Below are positions 9,851-18,914 of a DNA stretch of 64,000 nt, one piece after another. The notes below the pieces were generated by a model. The model made no database searches, was not told where the DNA came from, and worked only from the letters and a program-made list of their open reading frames with translations. The DNA is from Putridiphycobacter sp965230195 (GTDB lineage Bacteria; Bacteroidota; Bacteroidia; Flavobacteriales_D; Crocinitomicaceae): positions 558,001 through 622,000 of the forward strand of contig OZ245997.1 in the NCBI GenBank assembly GCA_965230195.1, written 5' to 3'. How positions within the stretch are numbered: the stretch's first letter is position 1; each line of letters begins with the position of its first letter. A program made the position numbers and the translations under genes.

Positions 9851-10575
9851 GCCCCCGAAGAACTCTCGCCTCCGGCACCCAGAACAACAACTGACCAAGT
9901 CGAACCGCACATTCAAACCGAAGCCGAAGCCGACTGTACAACACAACCACAGATGGAAACAGCGGCAACTCCTGTCGGCAGCCCACGGCCACAAGACCAA
10001 CTGATGAGCCGTCCGCGACAGTAGGATCAGAAGCCCAAACGTCTCCGCCAGCCCCTGAGAACCCTTTCGTAGCCCTCTCGGCCGAGATTCAACAAGGTCT
10101 GGACGACCTCTCAGATTGGCAGAGACGTCAGTCCTTGGAGCCCCGCTTACCGTCACGAGATGCCCAGATCAAAGAACCCCAGCCTTCCGGCCCCGACGCA
10201 GTGAATGCATCCGACGTCAGCGCGAGCGTCAAGAGCACGAAAAACAACAACAACAATGACAGAGAGCGCAACATCGCGATCACTCGCGATCACTCATGAA
10301 GAAGCAATCCGCCCCACAAGTCTTCACCTGTGATCAATGCAACCTGGCTGGAAAACAAATCAACATGGATGTATTACAACTTTGGCTCCTGGAACAAAAC
10401 CCAGATGTTTTCCTCTGCAGTGACCCGCGGCGGTTTCTGAGAACCCATGACTTCAAATCGACGCGGCACACCTGGCTCCGTTGCTCCCAAGACTCCCTGG
10501 CGGGAATCTTTATTCGCTCGGATATTCCACACCAAACTCTACCCCTCCCCGTCCCCACGGACAGAGTCTTAGCAC

Positions 10576-10715
10576 TGTGAAAGTACGCAGGGAATCGAGA
10601 TTAAAGTCAGAGGAAAAACGCAGAAGCGAGTATTAGGATCTGTCTGTTTGACTTCCGTGTTTATAATAATGTCTAATTCATTTCATCGAGTACATCTTCT
10701 TCATTCACTTCCACA
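10576..10715 (-). repeat. Ty3 element LTR (3' LTR in element orientation)
   Basis: 140 bp, beginning tgtgaaag and ending cttccaca on the plus strand, identical base for base to 15085-15224. It is preceded by gcac (10572-10575), which recurs at 15225-15228 as a 4-bp target duplication. The pol stop codon lies inside this LTR. Just inside it, in element orientation, is a short purine-rich run (agggaag) that can serve as the plus-strand primer site. Confidence 0.92.
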
Positions 10716-13529
10716 CGCTTCCCTGTGCTGAACTTCCAACAGTGAATCCACATGCACAATCAAACTACGCGGGCCGCATTGGAGTTCTCTGAGGTGATTC
10801 GAGATCACTCTGTTCACCAAGAAAGGCCCCTTCCAGAAGGGTGCAAATTTTTCGTCTAAGCGACCCATTCGAACATGATCTCTAAGCCAGACGCTTTCAC
10901 CAGCTTGAAAGAGTGGACGGGAGGGGAGGGATCGACCTTCGGCTATCCTCTGCTGCCGTGCGCGAGTTTTCTGCCTCGCTTGACACCGGGCTTGTCTTAC
11001 TTCAGAAGTTACCTCGGCCTCCAAGTGACCCATTGCCCAGAGCTTTTCTGGCGATGATCCGGTGACATCATTGGCAGTTTCATTAATCACATCTGTCGCT
11101 TTCTTCAGGAGTTTCATCCAGGTCGGCCTTCGGGCCCCTTCGTGCATCATTCGACGTAATCGCCCGATTAGGTTTTGATTACATCGTTCGATCTGACCAT
11201 TGGAGTGATGAGCATGACCAGGAGCCAGCACACCTCGAATGCCAGCGTCACGGAGCCACGATTGAAACTTCTCGGATGTGAAATACGAGGCTGAATCGGT
11301 CAGTAGAACCTTGGGTGCTCCGACTTTATCGAACAGACGTTGTAAGTGACGTTGAGCCGTCTTGGTATCCGCACGTTTCGACGCCGACGTCCATAGAAAC
11401 CTTGATAGATGATCGGTCACTGCCAAGATATACTGTACACCTCCTTCTGCAGGCTTGAGAGGGCCGATAAAATCGACACTCCAAACATCCTTGACATCAC
11501 TGACTTCTTCAAGCACTCCGAGCGGGATGACGGGTTTTGCTGCCTTGAAGCGTTGGCATGCGGAGCAGCCTTCGACATAGGCTTTGACTGCTCTCCAAGT
11601 GGCTTGTCCACCCATTGCTCTCAATCGTTGCATGGTTTTCCGTGCACAGAAATGACCTTCATGTGCCCTTTCCAGCATGCGTTGAGGATCCAGGTGTGTG
11701 GCTCTCAAATGAGGCATTCGAGAGAGGAAATCTGGGATCACATTGTTCTTGCCATCCACAAACTTGATGTCGGGACAAAAATCCAATAGTCTGGCTAGTC
11801 TTCGATAAACAAAAGGGCTACAGTTTTCAGGATTGTTGAGGCTGAAGGTTGAGCTGTTGTCTGTGTGGACCGTGACGGCTTGTCCATAGATATACGGCCG
11901 CAAGCGCTCAAGAGCCTTTACCAGCCCTTCTGCCTCGAGCTCATTCGATCGATGCTTTCGCATCTGCTGAGTCCACAATCCAGATGTACAGGCTATAATC
12001 ACATGCCCCTGTTGTAGACAAGCCCCCCAACCAGTGTTGGAGGCATCGACACTTATCGAATATTCTTTGTCGTGTGAAGGAAGAGTTGTCCTGACTGTGT
12101 GTTCTTCGAGGAGCTTCAAGAAAAGCCTCCAATCTTCTGGCTTTCCGGATTCTTCACATTCTTTCAGGGCATGCGCTACCGAGGCTCCCTTCCAGACAAA
12201 CCTGCTGATTTCATTCCACCAGCCTTTTACCTTCCGCCACGCCTTGACTCCCACAGGCTGTTTCATGTCCTTCCACTGAATGAGAGCTGACGCTTCTGGA
12301 GCCCAACCGGTGGTGTCAAGTCTCATCCCAAGGTATTCGAAACTTGTTTGTTGGAATCTGCACTTGCTTGCATTCAACCTCCAACCGTCGTCTTCAAGAG
12401 TCTTCAAGATCTGACGAAGATCTGATTCATGTTGATTCTCGCTTGGACTGAGAACCAGGATATCATCTGCGTAGACAACTAGCTGAGAACGAACATTGAT
12501 TTTGCGAAGAGTCTTGTCGAGGGCACGTTGAAATTCGAATGGAGAGTTCAGGTAGCCAAATGGTAAACGATTAAAGACGTACTGTCGACCTCGATGAGCA
12601 AATCCGAAAAAACGTCTGATCTCTTGGGCTAAGACTATCTGATTGTAGGCCCTTGCAATATCCAGACTCGATCCAACTGTAAAAGGGCGAATTCCGGCTA
12701 CCACATGCTCGCGACACGTCTTCATGTACGGTTCCTTTTTCACATAACTGTTTAGTCTTCTTAGGTCCGCTACGATCCTCTTGCCGCCATTCTTCTTCGG
12801 CACTCCGAAGATAGGCATCAACATAGGCTCTTCCTCAGTCTCACTCACAATGCCGTCATGGAGAAGTTGCTTCAGATCTGGCCATAGGGCTTCTTCCTCG
12901 GCTGGTCCTCTGGATTGAGGTTTCGGTTGGTGACGTGGATCAAGCGGACATTTCAAGGGGAGACGATCGATCACGTGATGTCGACATTCTCCAAGAGACT
13001 CGTGAAACAACGTCGGGAACTCGCATCTCCATTTTTCTGTCTTCAATTCCACACTCATGCACACTGACGGCTTGTCTCGATTCTCGATGATGACAAGACC
13101 CTTGTCTGGAATTGATATGTGTGTAGCCGATGACAGGACGTTGCACAAGTCACTTTTTGGAGTCAGAACCACCGCAGTTTGTGAATGATTCACAATTATT
13201 CCCCAAATTCGTCGTCCATCAGTCTTGGCATGAAATTGTACATAATTGGGTCGCGTTGCATCTTCGACCATTCGAATGTCACTAAACTGTGCTTGGATGT
13301 TGATAGCCCTTTTTTCACAAGGGCCTAACATCCAGTTTCTATTCAAGGGAATCACTACACGGTTATTCCTTCTAAAAGGCAAATACTTGAGAGGTTCTAG
13401 TAACAGGATCTGGCCCAGTTGCTTTTCCGAGGTGCAACCGGGCCCAGTCAGTTTTTTTGCACTTGACGACGGGCTTCGAAGCACTCCACATCCGGCTGAC
13501 CGGCCCTGATCAATCTTTTTAAACCACAA
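10701..13529 (-). CDS. pol: Pol polyprotein: reverse transcriptase, RNase H, integrase
   Basis: 942-codon open frame, -1 relative to gag-pro and overlapping its end by 82 bp. RT has MPIFGVPKKNGGKRIVADLR, SLDIARAYNQI, NRLPFGYLNSPFEFQRAL and VVYADDILVL (catalytic YADD). RNase H has SVDASNTGWGACL, NELEAEGL and VHTDNSS (D-E-D). Integrase has an HHCC finger (RAHEGHFC, CSACQRF) and the DDE triad in WSVDFIGPL, LLTDSASYF and NGQIERCNQN. The C-terminus ends CGSE with its TGA 15 bp inside the 3' LTR. Translation most likely needs the slippery site at 13451-13457, because the first residues of this frame precede that site and overlap gag-pro. Confidence 0.93.
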   Translation of the reverse strand: MWFKKIDQGRSAGCGVLRSPSSSAKKLTGPGCTSEKQLGQILLLEPLKYLPFRRNNRVVIPLNRNWMLGPCEKRAINIQAQFSDIRMVEDATRPNYVQFHAKTDGRRIWGIIVNHSQTAVVLTPKSDLCNVLSSATHISIPDKGLVIIENRDKPSVCMSVELKTEKWRCEFPTLFHESLGECRHHVIDRLPLKCPLDPRHQPKPQSRGPAEEEALWPDLKQLLHDGIVSETEEEPMLMPIFGVPKKNGGKRIVADLRRLNSYVKKEPYMKTCREHVVAGIRPFTVGSSLDIARAYNQIVLAQEIRRFFGFAHRGRQYVFNRLPFGYLNSPFEFQRALDKTLRKINVRSQLVVYADDILVLSPSENQHESDLRQILKTLEDDGWRLNASKCRFQQTSFEYLGMRLDTTGWAPEASALIQWKDMKQPVGVKAWRKVKGWWNEISRFVWKGASVAHALKECEESGKPEDWRLFLKLLEEHTVRTTLPSHDKEYSISVDASNTGWGACLQQGHVIIACTSGLWTQQMRKHRSNELEAEGLVKALERLRPYIYGQAVTVHTDNSSTFSLNNPENCSPFVYRRLARLLDFCPDIKFVDGKNNVIPDFLSRMPHLRATHLDPQRMLERAHEGHFCARKTMQRLRAMGGQATWRAVKAYVEGCSACQRFKAAKPVIPLGVLEEVSDVKDVWSVDFIGPLKPAEGGVQYILAVTDHLSRFLWTSASKRADTKTAQRHLQRLFDKVGAPKVLLTDSASYFTSEKFQSWLRDAGIRGVLAPGHAHHSNGQIERCNQNLIGRLRRMMHEGARRPTWMKLLKKATDVINETANDVTGSSPEKLWAMGHLEAEVTSEVRQARCQARQKTRARQQRIAEGRSLPSRPLFQAGESVWLRDHVRMGRLDEKFAPFWKGPFLVNRVISNHLRELQCGPRSLIVHVDSLLEVQHREACGSE

Positions 13530-15085
13530 TCGACGAGATACCCATTTTCTTCGAGGAATTTAAATCCGATTATTGCTGGTTGACCTTTCCCCTTGAAACA
13601 GTAGGCTGTGAAGTTGACGTCTCGCCCATCTAGCTTCGCCGGCACGTCGAGATAACCTACGATCTTCTCGCGTTCACCGTTTGCCAGGATGACGTGCCGA
13701 TCCGATGGTTGCATCTTCCGATCTAGGCCCAACGCCTTTGCGGTGTCTTCTTGGAGGAAATTGTCTGTGGCGCCGGTATCGATCAACGCACATACAGACT
13801 TTCCTCCCAATTCCACCTTGACATGCATTGCAGATTTCTTCGGTTGCACGCCTCTACAGACCAAGAGGGAATCATCCTCAGATGTATTGCCGCCTTCGCT
13901 CAGCTTCGTGCATTCAAGCTCATCATTTTCATCTTCTCCGAGATTGGCTGCGTAAGAATTCTTATTTTTGCTCGATTGTGCACGACGTCGTTCAGTTTCC
14001 GCTTTGACAGCACGCTGGCTTTCTTCAAAGTAGCGATCTTCCTTGAGCAGCTCCTTGAACGCGATCATCACTTGATTTTTTGTCCTTATGTTTAGAGGGA
14101 ACTGCAACCTGCCGTCTTTCACAATAACATCCCTCACAGCATGGCAATGTTCGTCGTCTGTTAATGTGACTCCACCAGACATCATCTTCAAGGAGCCCAA
14201 ATCCATGTAATCACCCAGCTTCATTGCTGGCCGGATCTCACCCGACCGCAAACGAATGTAATCCATCACCACACACACTCTTTCATAGATGCCCTGTAAG
14301 GTGAGAGATCCAACTGCGATTGTTGACAGATGATAAACAAAATCGGCTGGGAGTTTCTGGACGAGAAGGTGCGTCACATTCTCTTCAGACAAACGCCTTT
14401 CGTCCATGTACGGTTTAGCTGCCCGCCCGAAACGAGTCACAAACTCTAGCAGATTCTCCGTCGGCAACTTCTCCATTCCTTTCAATTGAGCGAGTGGTTC
14501 TAGTGCACTCTCCTGAGGCACCAACTTCTTGAGCTCACACTTGATGGCGTTCCATCTAAGAACTTCTTCAGTCTGTGCTTGAATATAAGCATCGTCTTTG
14601 TCTGCGTAATACGAGGCCCTGATTTGGGCTGTCGTCAGACTCTTCACACTGTGGACCGCTTCGAGTAACGTTTCGCCCAGTGGAGTCGAATAATCGATCC
14701 ACGAAAGGAAGAGGCGAAGTCGATCATTTCCGGCGTTGGTACACGATTCCAAGTGATTCACCACACGTCGGTATGTCTTTCTGTCCCACGGATGAAGAGC
14801 GACTGGAGGCGATTCGAGGCCAGAACCCCCGACCCGGTCTCGTTGAATCACCACCATTGCGTTGACCGAGACCAGGTCCCGCATTCGTACTCCGCGTCTA
14901 TCTGGTGACGTCAGAAGCGCTATCTGTTCGCGCTCAACGTCGAAAAAAATGCAGGCCGCGTCTCTCAGGTTAGCATAGCTTGTCGACGAATCGACCGGAA
15001 AAGCCATCGTACAACTGTCCCATGTCACCTCACATGTTCGAACAGTTTGTGGGCTTCCCGAGGATTCTTCGCGCTCCGAAACCAT
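13448..15085 (-). CDS. gag-pro: Gag-protease polyprotein
   Basis: 545 codons. The N-terminal about 330 residues look like retrotransposon Gag, with helical segments such as LPTENLLEFVTRFGRAAKPY and KLPADFVYHL. No CCHC zinc knuckle is visible. The C-terminal aspartic protease has ALIDTGATDNFL with the catalytic Asp at residue 436. The first ATG uses the last LTR base (15085) as its A, so it overlaps the primer-binding site. A downstream Met (MAFPVDSST, about 27 codons in) is an alternative start. The frame ends with a slippery run directly before TGA, suggesting programmed -1 frameshifting into pol. Confidence 0.9.
   Translation of the reverse strand: MVSEREESSGSPQTVRTCEVTWDSCTMAFPVDSSTSYANLRDAACIFFDVEREQIALLTSPDRRGVRMRDLVSVNAMVVIQRDRVGGSGLESPPVALHPWDRKTYRRVVNHLESCTNAGNDRLRLFLSWIDYSTPLGETLLEAVHSVKSLTTAQIRASYYADKDDAYIQAQTEEVLRWNAIKCELKKLVPQESALEPLAQLKGMEKLPTENLLEFVTRFGRAAKPYMDERRLSEENVTHLLVQKLPADFVYHLSTIAVGSLTLQGIYERVCVVMDYIRLRSGEIRPAMKLGDYMDLGSLKMMSGGVTLTDDEHCHAVRDVIVKDGRLQFPLNIRTKNQVMIAFKELLKEDRYFEESQRAVKAETERRRAQSSKNKNSYAANLGEDENDELECTKLSEGGNTSEDDSLLVCRGVQPKKSAMHVKVELGGKSVCALIDTGATDNFLQEDTAKALGLDRKMQPSDRHVILANGEREKIVGYLDVPAKLDGRDVNFTAYCFKGKGQPAIIGFKFLEENGYLVDCGLKRLIRAGQPDVECFEARRQVQKN
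13451..13457 (-). promoter_or_regulatory. -1 ribosomal frameshift slippery heptamer (A AAA AAC) before gag stop
   Basis: In the gag-pro frame the codons are caa aaa aac tga, giving the classical heptamer A AAA AAC immediately before the stop. Slipping -1 continues as KKLTGPGCTSEK in the pol frame. I did not establish a downstream pseudoknot. Confidence 0.75.
15070..15084 (-). promoter_or_regulatory. Putative tRNA primer-binding site next to the 5' LTR
   Basis: In element orientation the base after the LTR starts TGGTTTCGGAGCGCG. The leading TGG pairs with the universal CCA end of tRNAs, and the position (0 nt from the LTR) is right. Which tRNA it matches is not known. Confidence 0.55.
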
Positions 15086-15224
15086 GTGAAAGTACGCAGG
15101 GAATCGAGATTAAAGTCAGAGGAAAAACGCAGAAGCGAGTATTAGGATCTGTCTGTTTGACTTCCGTGTTTATAATAATGTCTAATTCATTTCATCGAGT
15201 ACATCTTCTTCATTCACTTCCACA
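15085..15224 (-). repeat. Ty3 element LTR (5' LTR in element orientation)
   Basis: Identical 140-bp partner of 10576-10715. It is followed on the plus strand by the gcac target repeat (15225-15228), after which LINE coding resumes. The last base in element orientation contributes the A of the first gag ATG. Confidence 0.92.
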
Positions 15225-18200
15225 GCACTCTCAATCAACACTAAGATCGGCGAGCTGGTGGTCATCAGCTGCTACCTTCAACACACTAGTGGCATCGGCC
15301 TAGAAGCCCTCGAAGCGGCAATTGTTATAGCGAAACGCAGAACCTCCCTCCTCCTTGTCGGTGGCGACTTCAATGGCCACTCACCAATGTGGAGTAACCA
15401 GGAAGGGAATCACTTGGGACATCGGATCGAAGACCTCATCATTCGCGAAAACCTCACTGTCCTCAATTCACCAGAATCTGAAGCGACCTTCCAAAGCAGC
15501 AGAGGACACCAAAGCTGGATAGACGTCTCACTTGGGTCGAACCGCCTTGCGTCCCTCATGAGCCGACATCAAGTGCTCGCCGAAGCGATTCCTTCGGATC
15601 ACTCGCTACTCAGAACCTGCCTCACTCTTGGCACATAGCAGAAACCCCCGAAAGGAATTTAGAAGTGGGACTACACGGACTGGCCCACCTTCCAGACCCG
15701 ACTAAGAGACCGCCTCTCCGACGGATTAAGTTTAGAACCCCTCGACACAAAAACACAAATTGACAATGCGGTCTTCACCCTCACCCAGGCAATCCACGAA
15801 ACGAGGGAAGAGCTGGTGCCATACCATCTGTTAAAAGCGAAGTCGAAACCGTGGTTCACGCGAACGGTCAGATGCAAATATAAGCTCTTACGAACGGCAG
15901 CGAATCAACTGCAGAAAGCCCAAAGAAAATCGACTGATGGACAAGCTTCGGCAGATATTGCAACCCGATACAGTGAAGCCCGAAGAACGTTCGAAGCGGT
16001 GGCTAAAGCAGCCGAACAAGCCTGTTTTCAAGACTTCTGTGCACAAACACGTCCCAACGTGGACATGTGGGAAAAATTCAAACAACTCCAGGGTAGCCGA
16101 CAAATCGAACCGATCCCCGCTCTTCAAAGCGAGGAGTCTATGGTCACCGACTCGGCTCACAAAGCTGATCTATTGCTCCGGACCTTCTTTCCAGGTGCCA
16201 TCGCCAAAATGGATCACCAACAACCGTAGTCATCAGAGCCCCAAAGCACGAACAGGGACACAATGCCACATGAAGAACTAGTGACACACCTCGAGCTTCT
16301 GGACACGTTGGCGACAGCGCGAAGAACAGCACCTGGAAGAGATGAAATCCCAAAGGTCTGCTGGCAAGCATGTGCCCCCCTACTATCTCCTATTCTACTG
16401 AACATCTACAACTCCTGCTTGCGTCAAAAATACTACCCGGAAGCATGGAGACATGCGCAGATCCTACCACTGCCCAAAGGAACAAAAGACCGAGCCGACC
16501 CGAACTCTTGGAGACCGATAAGCCTACTCTGTAATGCCGGCAAATTTCTGGAGAAGATAATGCAGCGAAGGCTAGTACGATGGTTGGACCAGACCCAGGT
16601 GCTAAACGAAGCTCGACACGGTTTCAGACGCGGCCGCTCCACAGACTTAGCACTACATGTTCTCGCAGCAGCAACAATGTCAGCATAAAATCGTCGCAGA
16701 CAGATACTGGCAGTGAGTCTGGACATCACGAAGGCCTTTGACTCCGTCTCACATCCGCTCCTCCTCGACCGTCTGCGAGCCTTACAGACTCCACAATACT
16801 TGGTCGACTTTCTCAGCTCCTTCCTGATCAACAGAACAGCGACGTTGACCATCGACAACGTCTCTCAATGTGCCACTGTGCCTCGAGGAGTCCCTCAAGG
16901 AAGCAGTCTCTCCCCGACGCTATTTATAATCTATATAAACTCACTGGCAGACCTTATTCAGTTACCAACCCAACTCTTGATGTACGCGGATGACTGTTTG
17001 CTCTTCCAAGAAATCGGCCGCCAATCATCTGACGCTCTCCCTCTCCAAAATGTATTACACAAAGTGGAACAATGGGGAACACACTGGGAACTCTCGTTCA
17101 ACGCATCAAAGACGCAACTATGTCGCTTTAGCCGACTAAGGAAGACAAACCCAATCGCCCTGCAGCAATGACTCAGAATAATAGAAGAGAAGCCGATGCT
17201 GAAATACCTGGGAATGGACATTGACGCTGCCTGGACATTCATAGGCCATCTCAAAAACAAGAAGATTAACTGCCAACGCCGATTAGCGCAGATCAGAAGA
17301 CTCAGTCACAGCCATTGGGGATCTTCCCCGTTAGTCACTAAACGGCTTGTTGACACCTGTGTCCTACCAGCCTGCCTCTATGGTTCCTCCGTTTTTGGAC
17401 CCCTCTCGCGAGGCAGATCCTCTCGCATGCAAATCCTCCAATCCATCTATCGCACCGGAGGACTGCTCACGACTGGTGCTCACAGAACAACATCAACAAG
17501 CGCGATTCTACATCTGTCTGGTAACCACTTTCCCGAAACAGACGTTCTGGCCAGAATCTTAACAAGCCGGCCACTACGAGAACTCCAGACCGCTCCAAGT
17601 CCGAAGAATCTCATATACCAGACCCCAGCAGACTACTATGTGAAGACAACAAGACAAATAGCCTTGCAACAGTGGATCCCCCTAGAAACTCGTAAACTCC
17701 TTCAGCAATGCAAAACTCGGAAAACCAGCAATTCGCTGCTCAGAGCTGCGACATCCGCTTATCTTAGCAATCTCGACTGGGACAAGTGGCAAAAAGCCCC
17801 GCAAGGAGAAGGCTTAAAACAGACGCACTGGATAAAGACAGCGCCGATGGAAAAACAATGGTGGAAGCACTACTCGCGTAGCAGTATGACTCGTCTGAGC
17901 CGCTTCCTCACGGATCACCATCCGACTCGTGCATACTTGACAAGGTTCCATTGCACCGAAGAAAACATGAAGGACACCTGTCGTTTTGGTTGTTCCGCCA
18001 CAGAAGACCGTCTGCACCTACTCTCCTGCCCCTACCTTGAGCACCAAAGACAAGCGGCACAACTATCGGAAAAAACTTGGCCCCGCGCCCTATCGTTTGA
18101 CTTTCTTGACCGTTTGAATGTTTTCTTGACCTCGCTTAACTGGCAAAACAATAACTCCTAGCCTACACGATCGTTTTGACCCCCATCAGACTGTCATCAC

Positions 18201-18270
18201 AAAACTCTTAAGCTACACAGACTCATGGGACATTCCGCTGTGAAAACCCCATGTAAAAACCCAATTCACA

Positions 18271-18286
18271 CACACTGGTGGCACTC
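18271..18286 (+). repeat. Target-site duplication of the LINE, right copy
   Basis: Exact copy of the 16 bp at 7758-7773, next to the LINE 3' end (ccaattcaca). Confidence 0.9.
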
Positions 18287-18860
18287 GAATGAATATGTGT
18301 GAGAATATGTGCACAGTTCCGGAACAACAGAGGCGAACTGTCTGTCTGAAACCTCCGACGGAGTGGTCAAAGACGGAAGAGTTCTCTAAGTTCCGTCGGG
18401 ACCGTCCCGTCGAAGGCGAAGTGCGTAGTCTCCGATCTGGAGGACTTGCGCATTACGTTGTCGGCAGTTCTGCCCCGATATCCATTGACTTACTCTACTT
18501 TCTGGAGACGATTCGCATGACAGGCTCAAGCTGGATTTTGCAAGAGAAACCCTCTTGCATCTTTGAAAAAAGCGAGGAGACGTGTTTTCACCGAACAGAA
18601 AGACGGAGATGTTATAAATCTAAGAGAGGACAGAAAAAGAAAGAAAACTAGATTCCCTGCCGGTAAGCGTACATCTGTTCCAGTGGACGACTGTGCTGTG
18701 CGGTCTTTAGGCCAAAAAATAATCTGCACAGCATGCTGGAGCGACCTCCGAAGTGGGAGGCATTGGAGAACCTGCTTTTCGAAATCCGGCAGACCGATGG
18801 CGACACCGAAACAAAGCAGTCTGTTTTGGCGGTTTGCAAAGAACGCGAAAGACGGTATTT
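18287..18860 (+). repeat. Dispersed repeat unit 1, copy A, 3' half
   Basis: Continues the unit broken at 7757 and matches 32634-33185 and about 52530-53090. Coding-like text in two frames corresponds to KKARRRVFTEQKDGDVINLR and WEALENLLFEIRQTDGD. In this copy a one-base difference in the poly-A run near 18718 (aaaaaataa) breaks the frame that is open in copies B and C. Homology stops at about 18845, before the XPB fragment present in B and C. Confidence 0.8.
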
Positions 18861-18914
18861 AAAAGAACGAGTGTGTCCCGGTCCATCATTTCCGGTATAC
18901 AATTATCTAGATGG

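Larger units (their letters stand above)
10576..15224 (-). mobile_element. Ty3/gypsy-type LTR retrotransposon, structurally intact
   Basis: 4,649 bp, on the minus strand, with two identical 140-bp LTRs and a 4-bp target repeat. It encodes gag-protease (13448-15085) and pol (10701-13529) with the order protease, RT, RNase H, integrase, as in Ty3/gypsy and unlike Ty1/copia. Both ORFs are open and their catalytic residues are present, so the insertion is recent and may be competent. It sits inside the endonuclease gene of the LINE, so it is younger than the LINE. Confidence 0.95.
10296..18161 (+). pseudogene. LINE ORF2: APE endonuclease + reverse transcriptase, interrupted
   Basis: When 10576-15228 (the LTR element plus one target repeat) is removed, the reading frame at 10296 joins 15229 exactly (DRVLA then LSINTKIGELVV). 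The endonuclease has LLLVGGDFNGHSPMW and ends near PSDHSLL. RT shows LNEARHGFRRGRSTDLALHV, SLDITKAFDSVSHPLLLDRL, VPQGSSLSPTLFIIYINSL and MYADDCLLF (catalytic YADD). The C-terminus has CRFGCSATEDRLHLLSCPYL. The frame is unbroken from 15229 to 18161 except for in-frame stops at 15636, about 15660, 16227, 16686 and 17169. Confidence 0.85.
7774..18270 (+). mobile_element. LINE-type (non-LTR) retrotransposon with a nested Ty3/gypsy element
   Basis: Bounded by 16-bp direct repeats. Without the 4,649-bp nested LTR element and its 4-bp target duplication the LINE is about 5.84 kb. Order: an antisense ORF at the 5' end, ORF1-like coding (8415-9850), then ORF2 with an APE-like endonuclease (10296-10575 joined to 15229-15638), reverse transcriptase (16263-17171) and a C-terminal zinc-finger-like region near 17980-18040. 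There is no poly(A) tail; the 3' end is AT-poor, ending ccaattcaca. ORF1 has a frameshift and ORF2 has in-frame stops, so the copy is dead. The domain plan fits the I/Jockey/R1-like assemblage, but the clade was not determined. Confidence 0.88.

Noticed and set aside
9557..10156. 199-codon minus-strand ORF with hydrophobic stretches inside the LINE ORF1 region
   Set aside because: It is the antisense of Pro/Thr/Gln-rich ORF1 coding. The hydrophobic look comes from complementing those codons, and it is not conserved in the second LINE family.
15636..17171. Stop-codon reassignment suggested by an otherwise open LINE ORF2
   Set aside because: All three stop codons occur inside the frame, and the host genes (NAA10, RPN3, PTEN, DapB) terminate normally with TGA, TGA, an in-frame stop and TAG. 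Decay is simpler.
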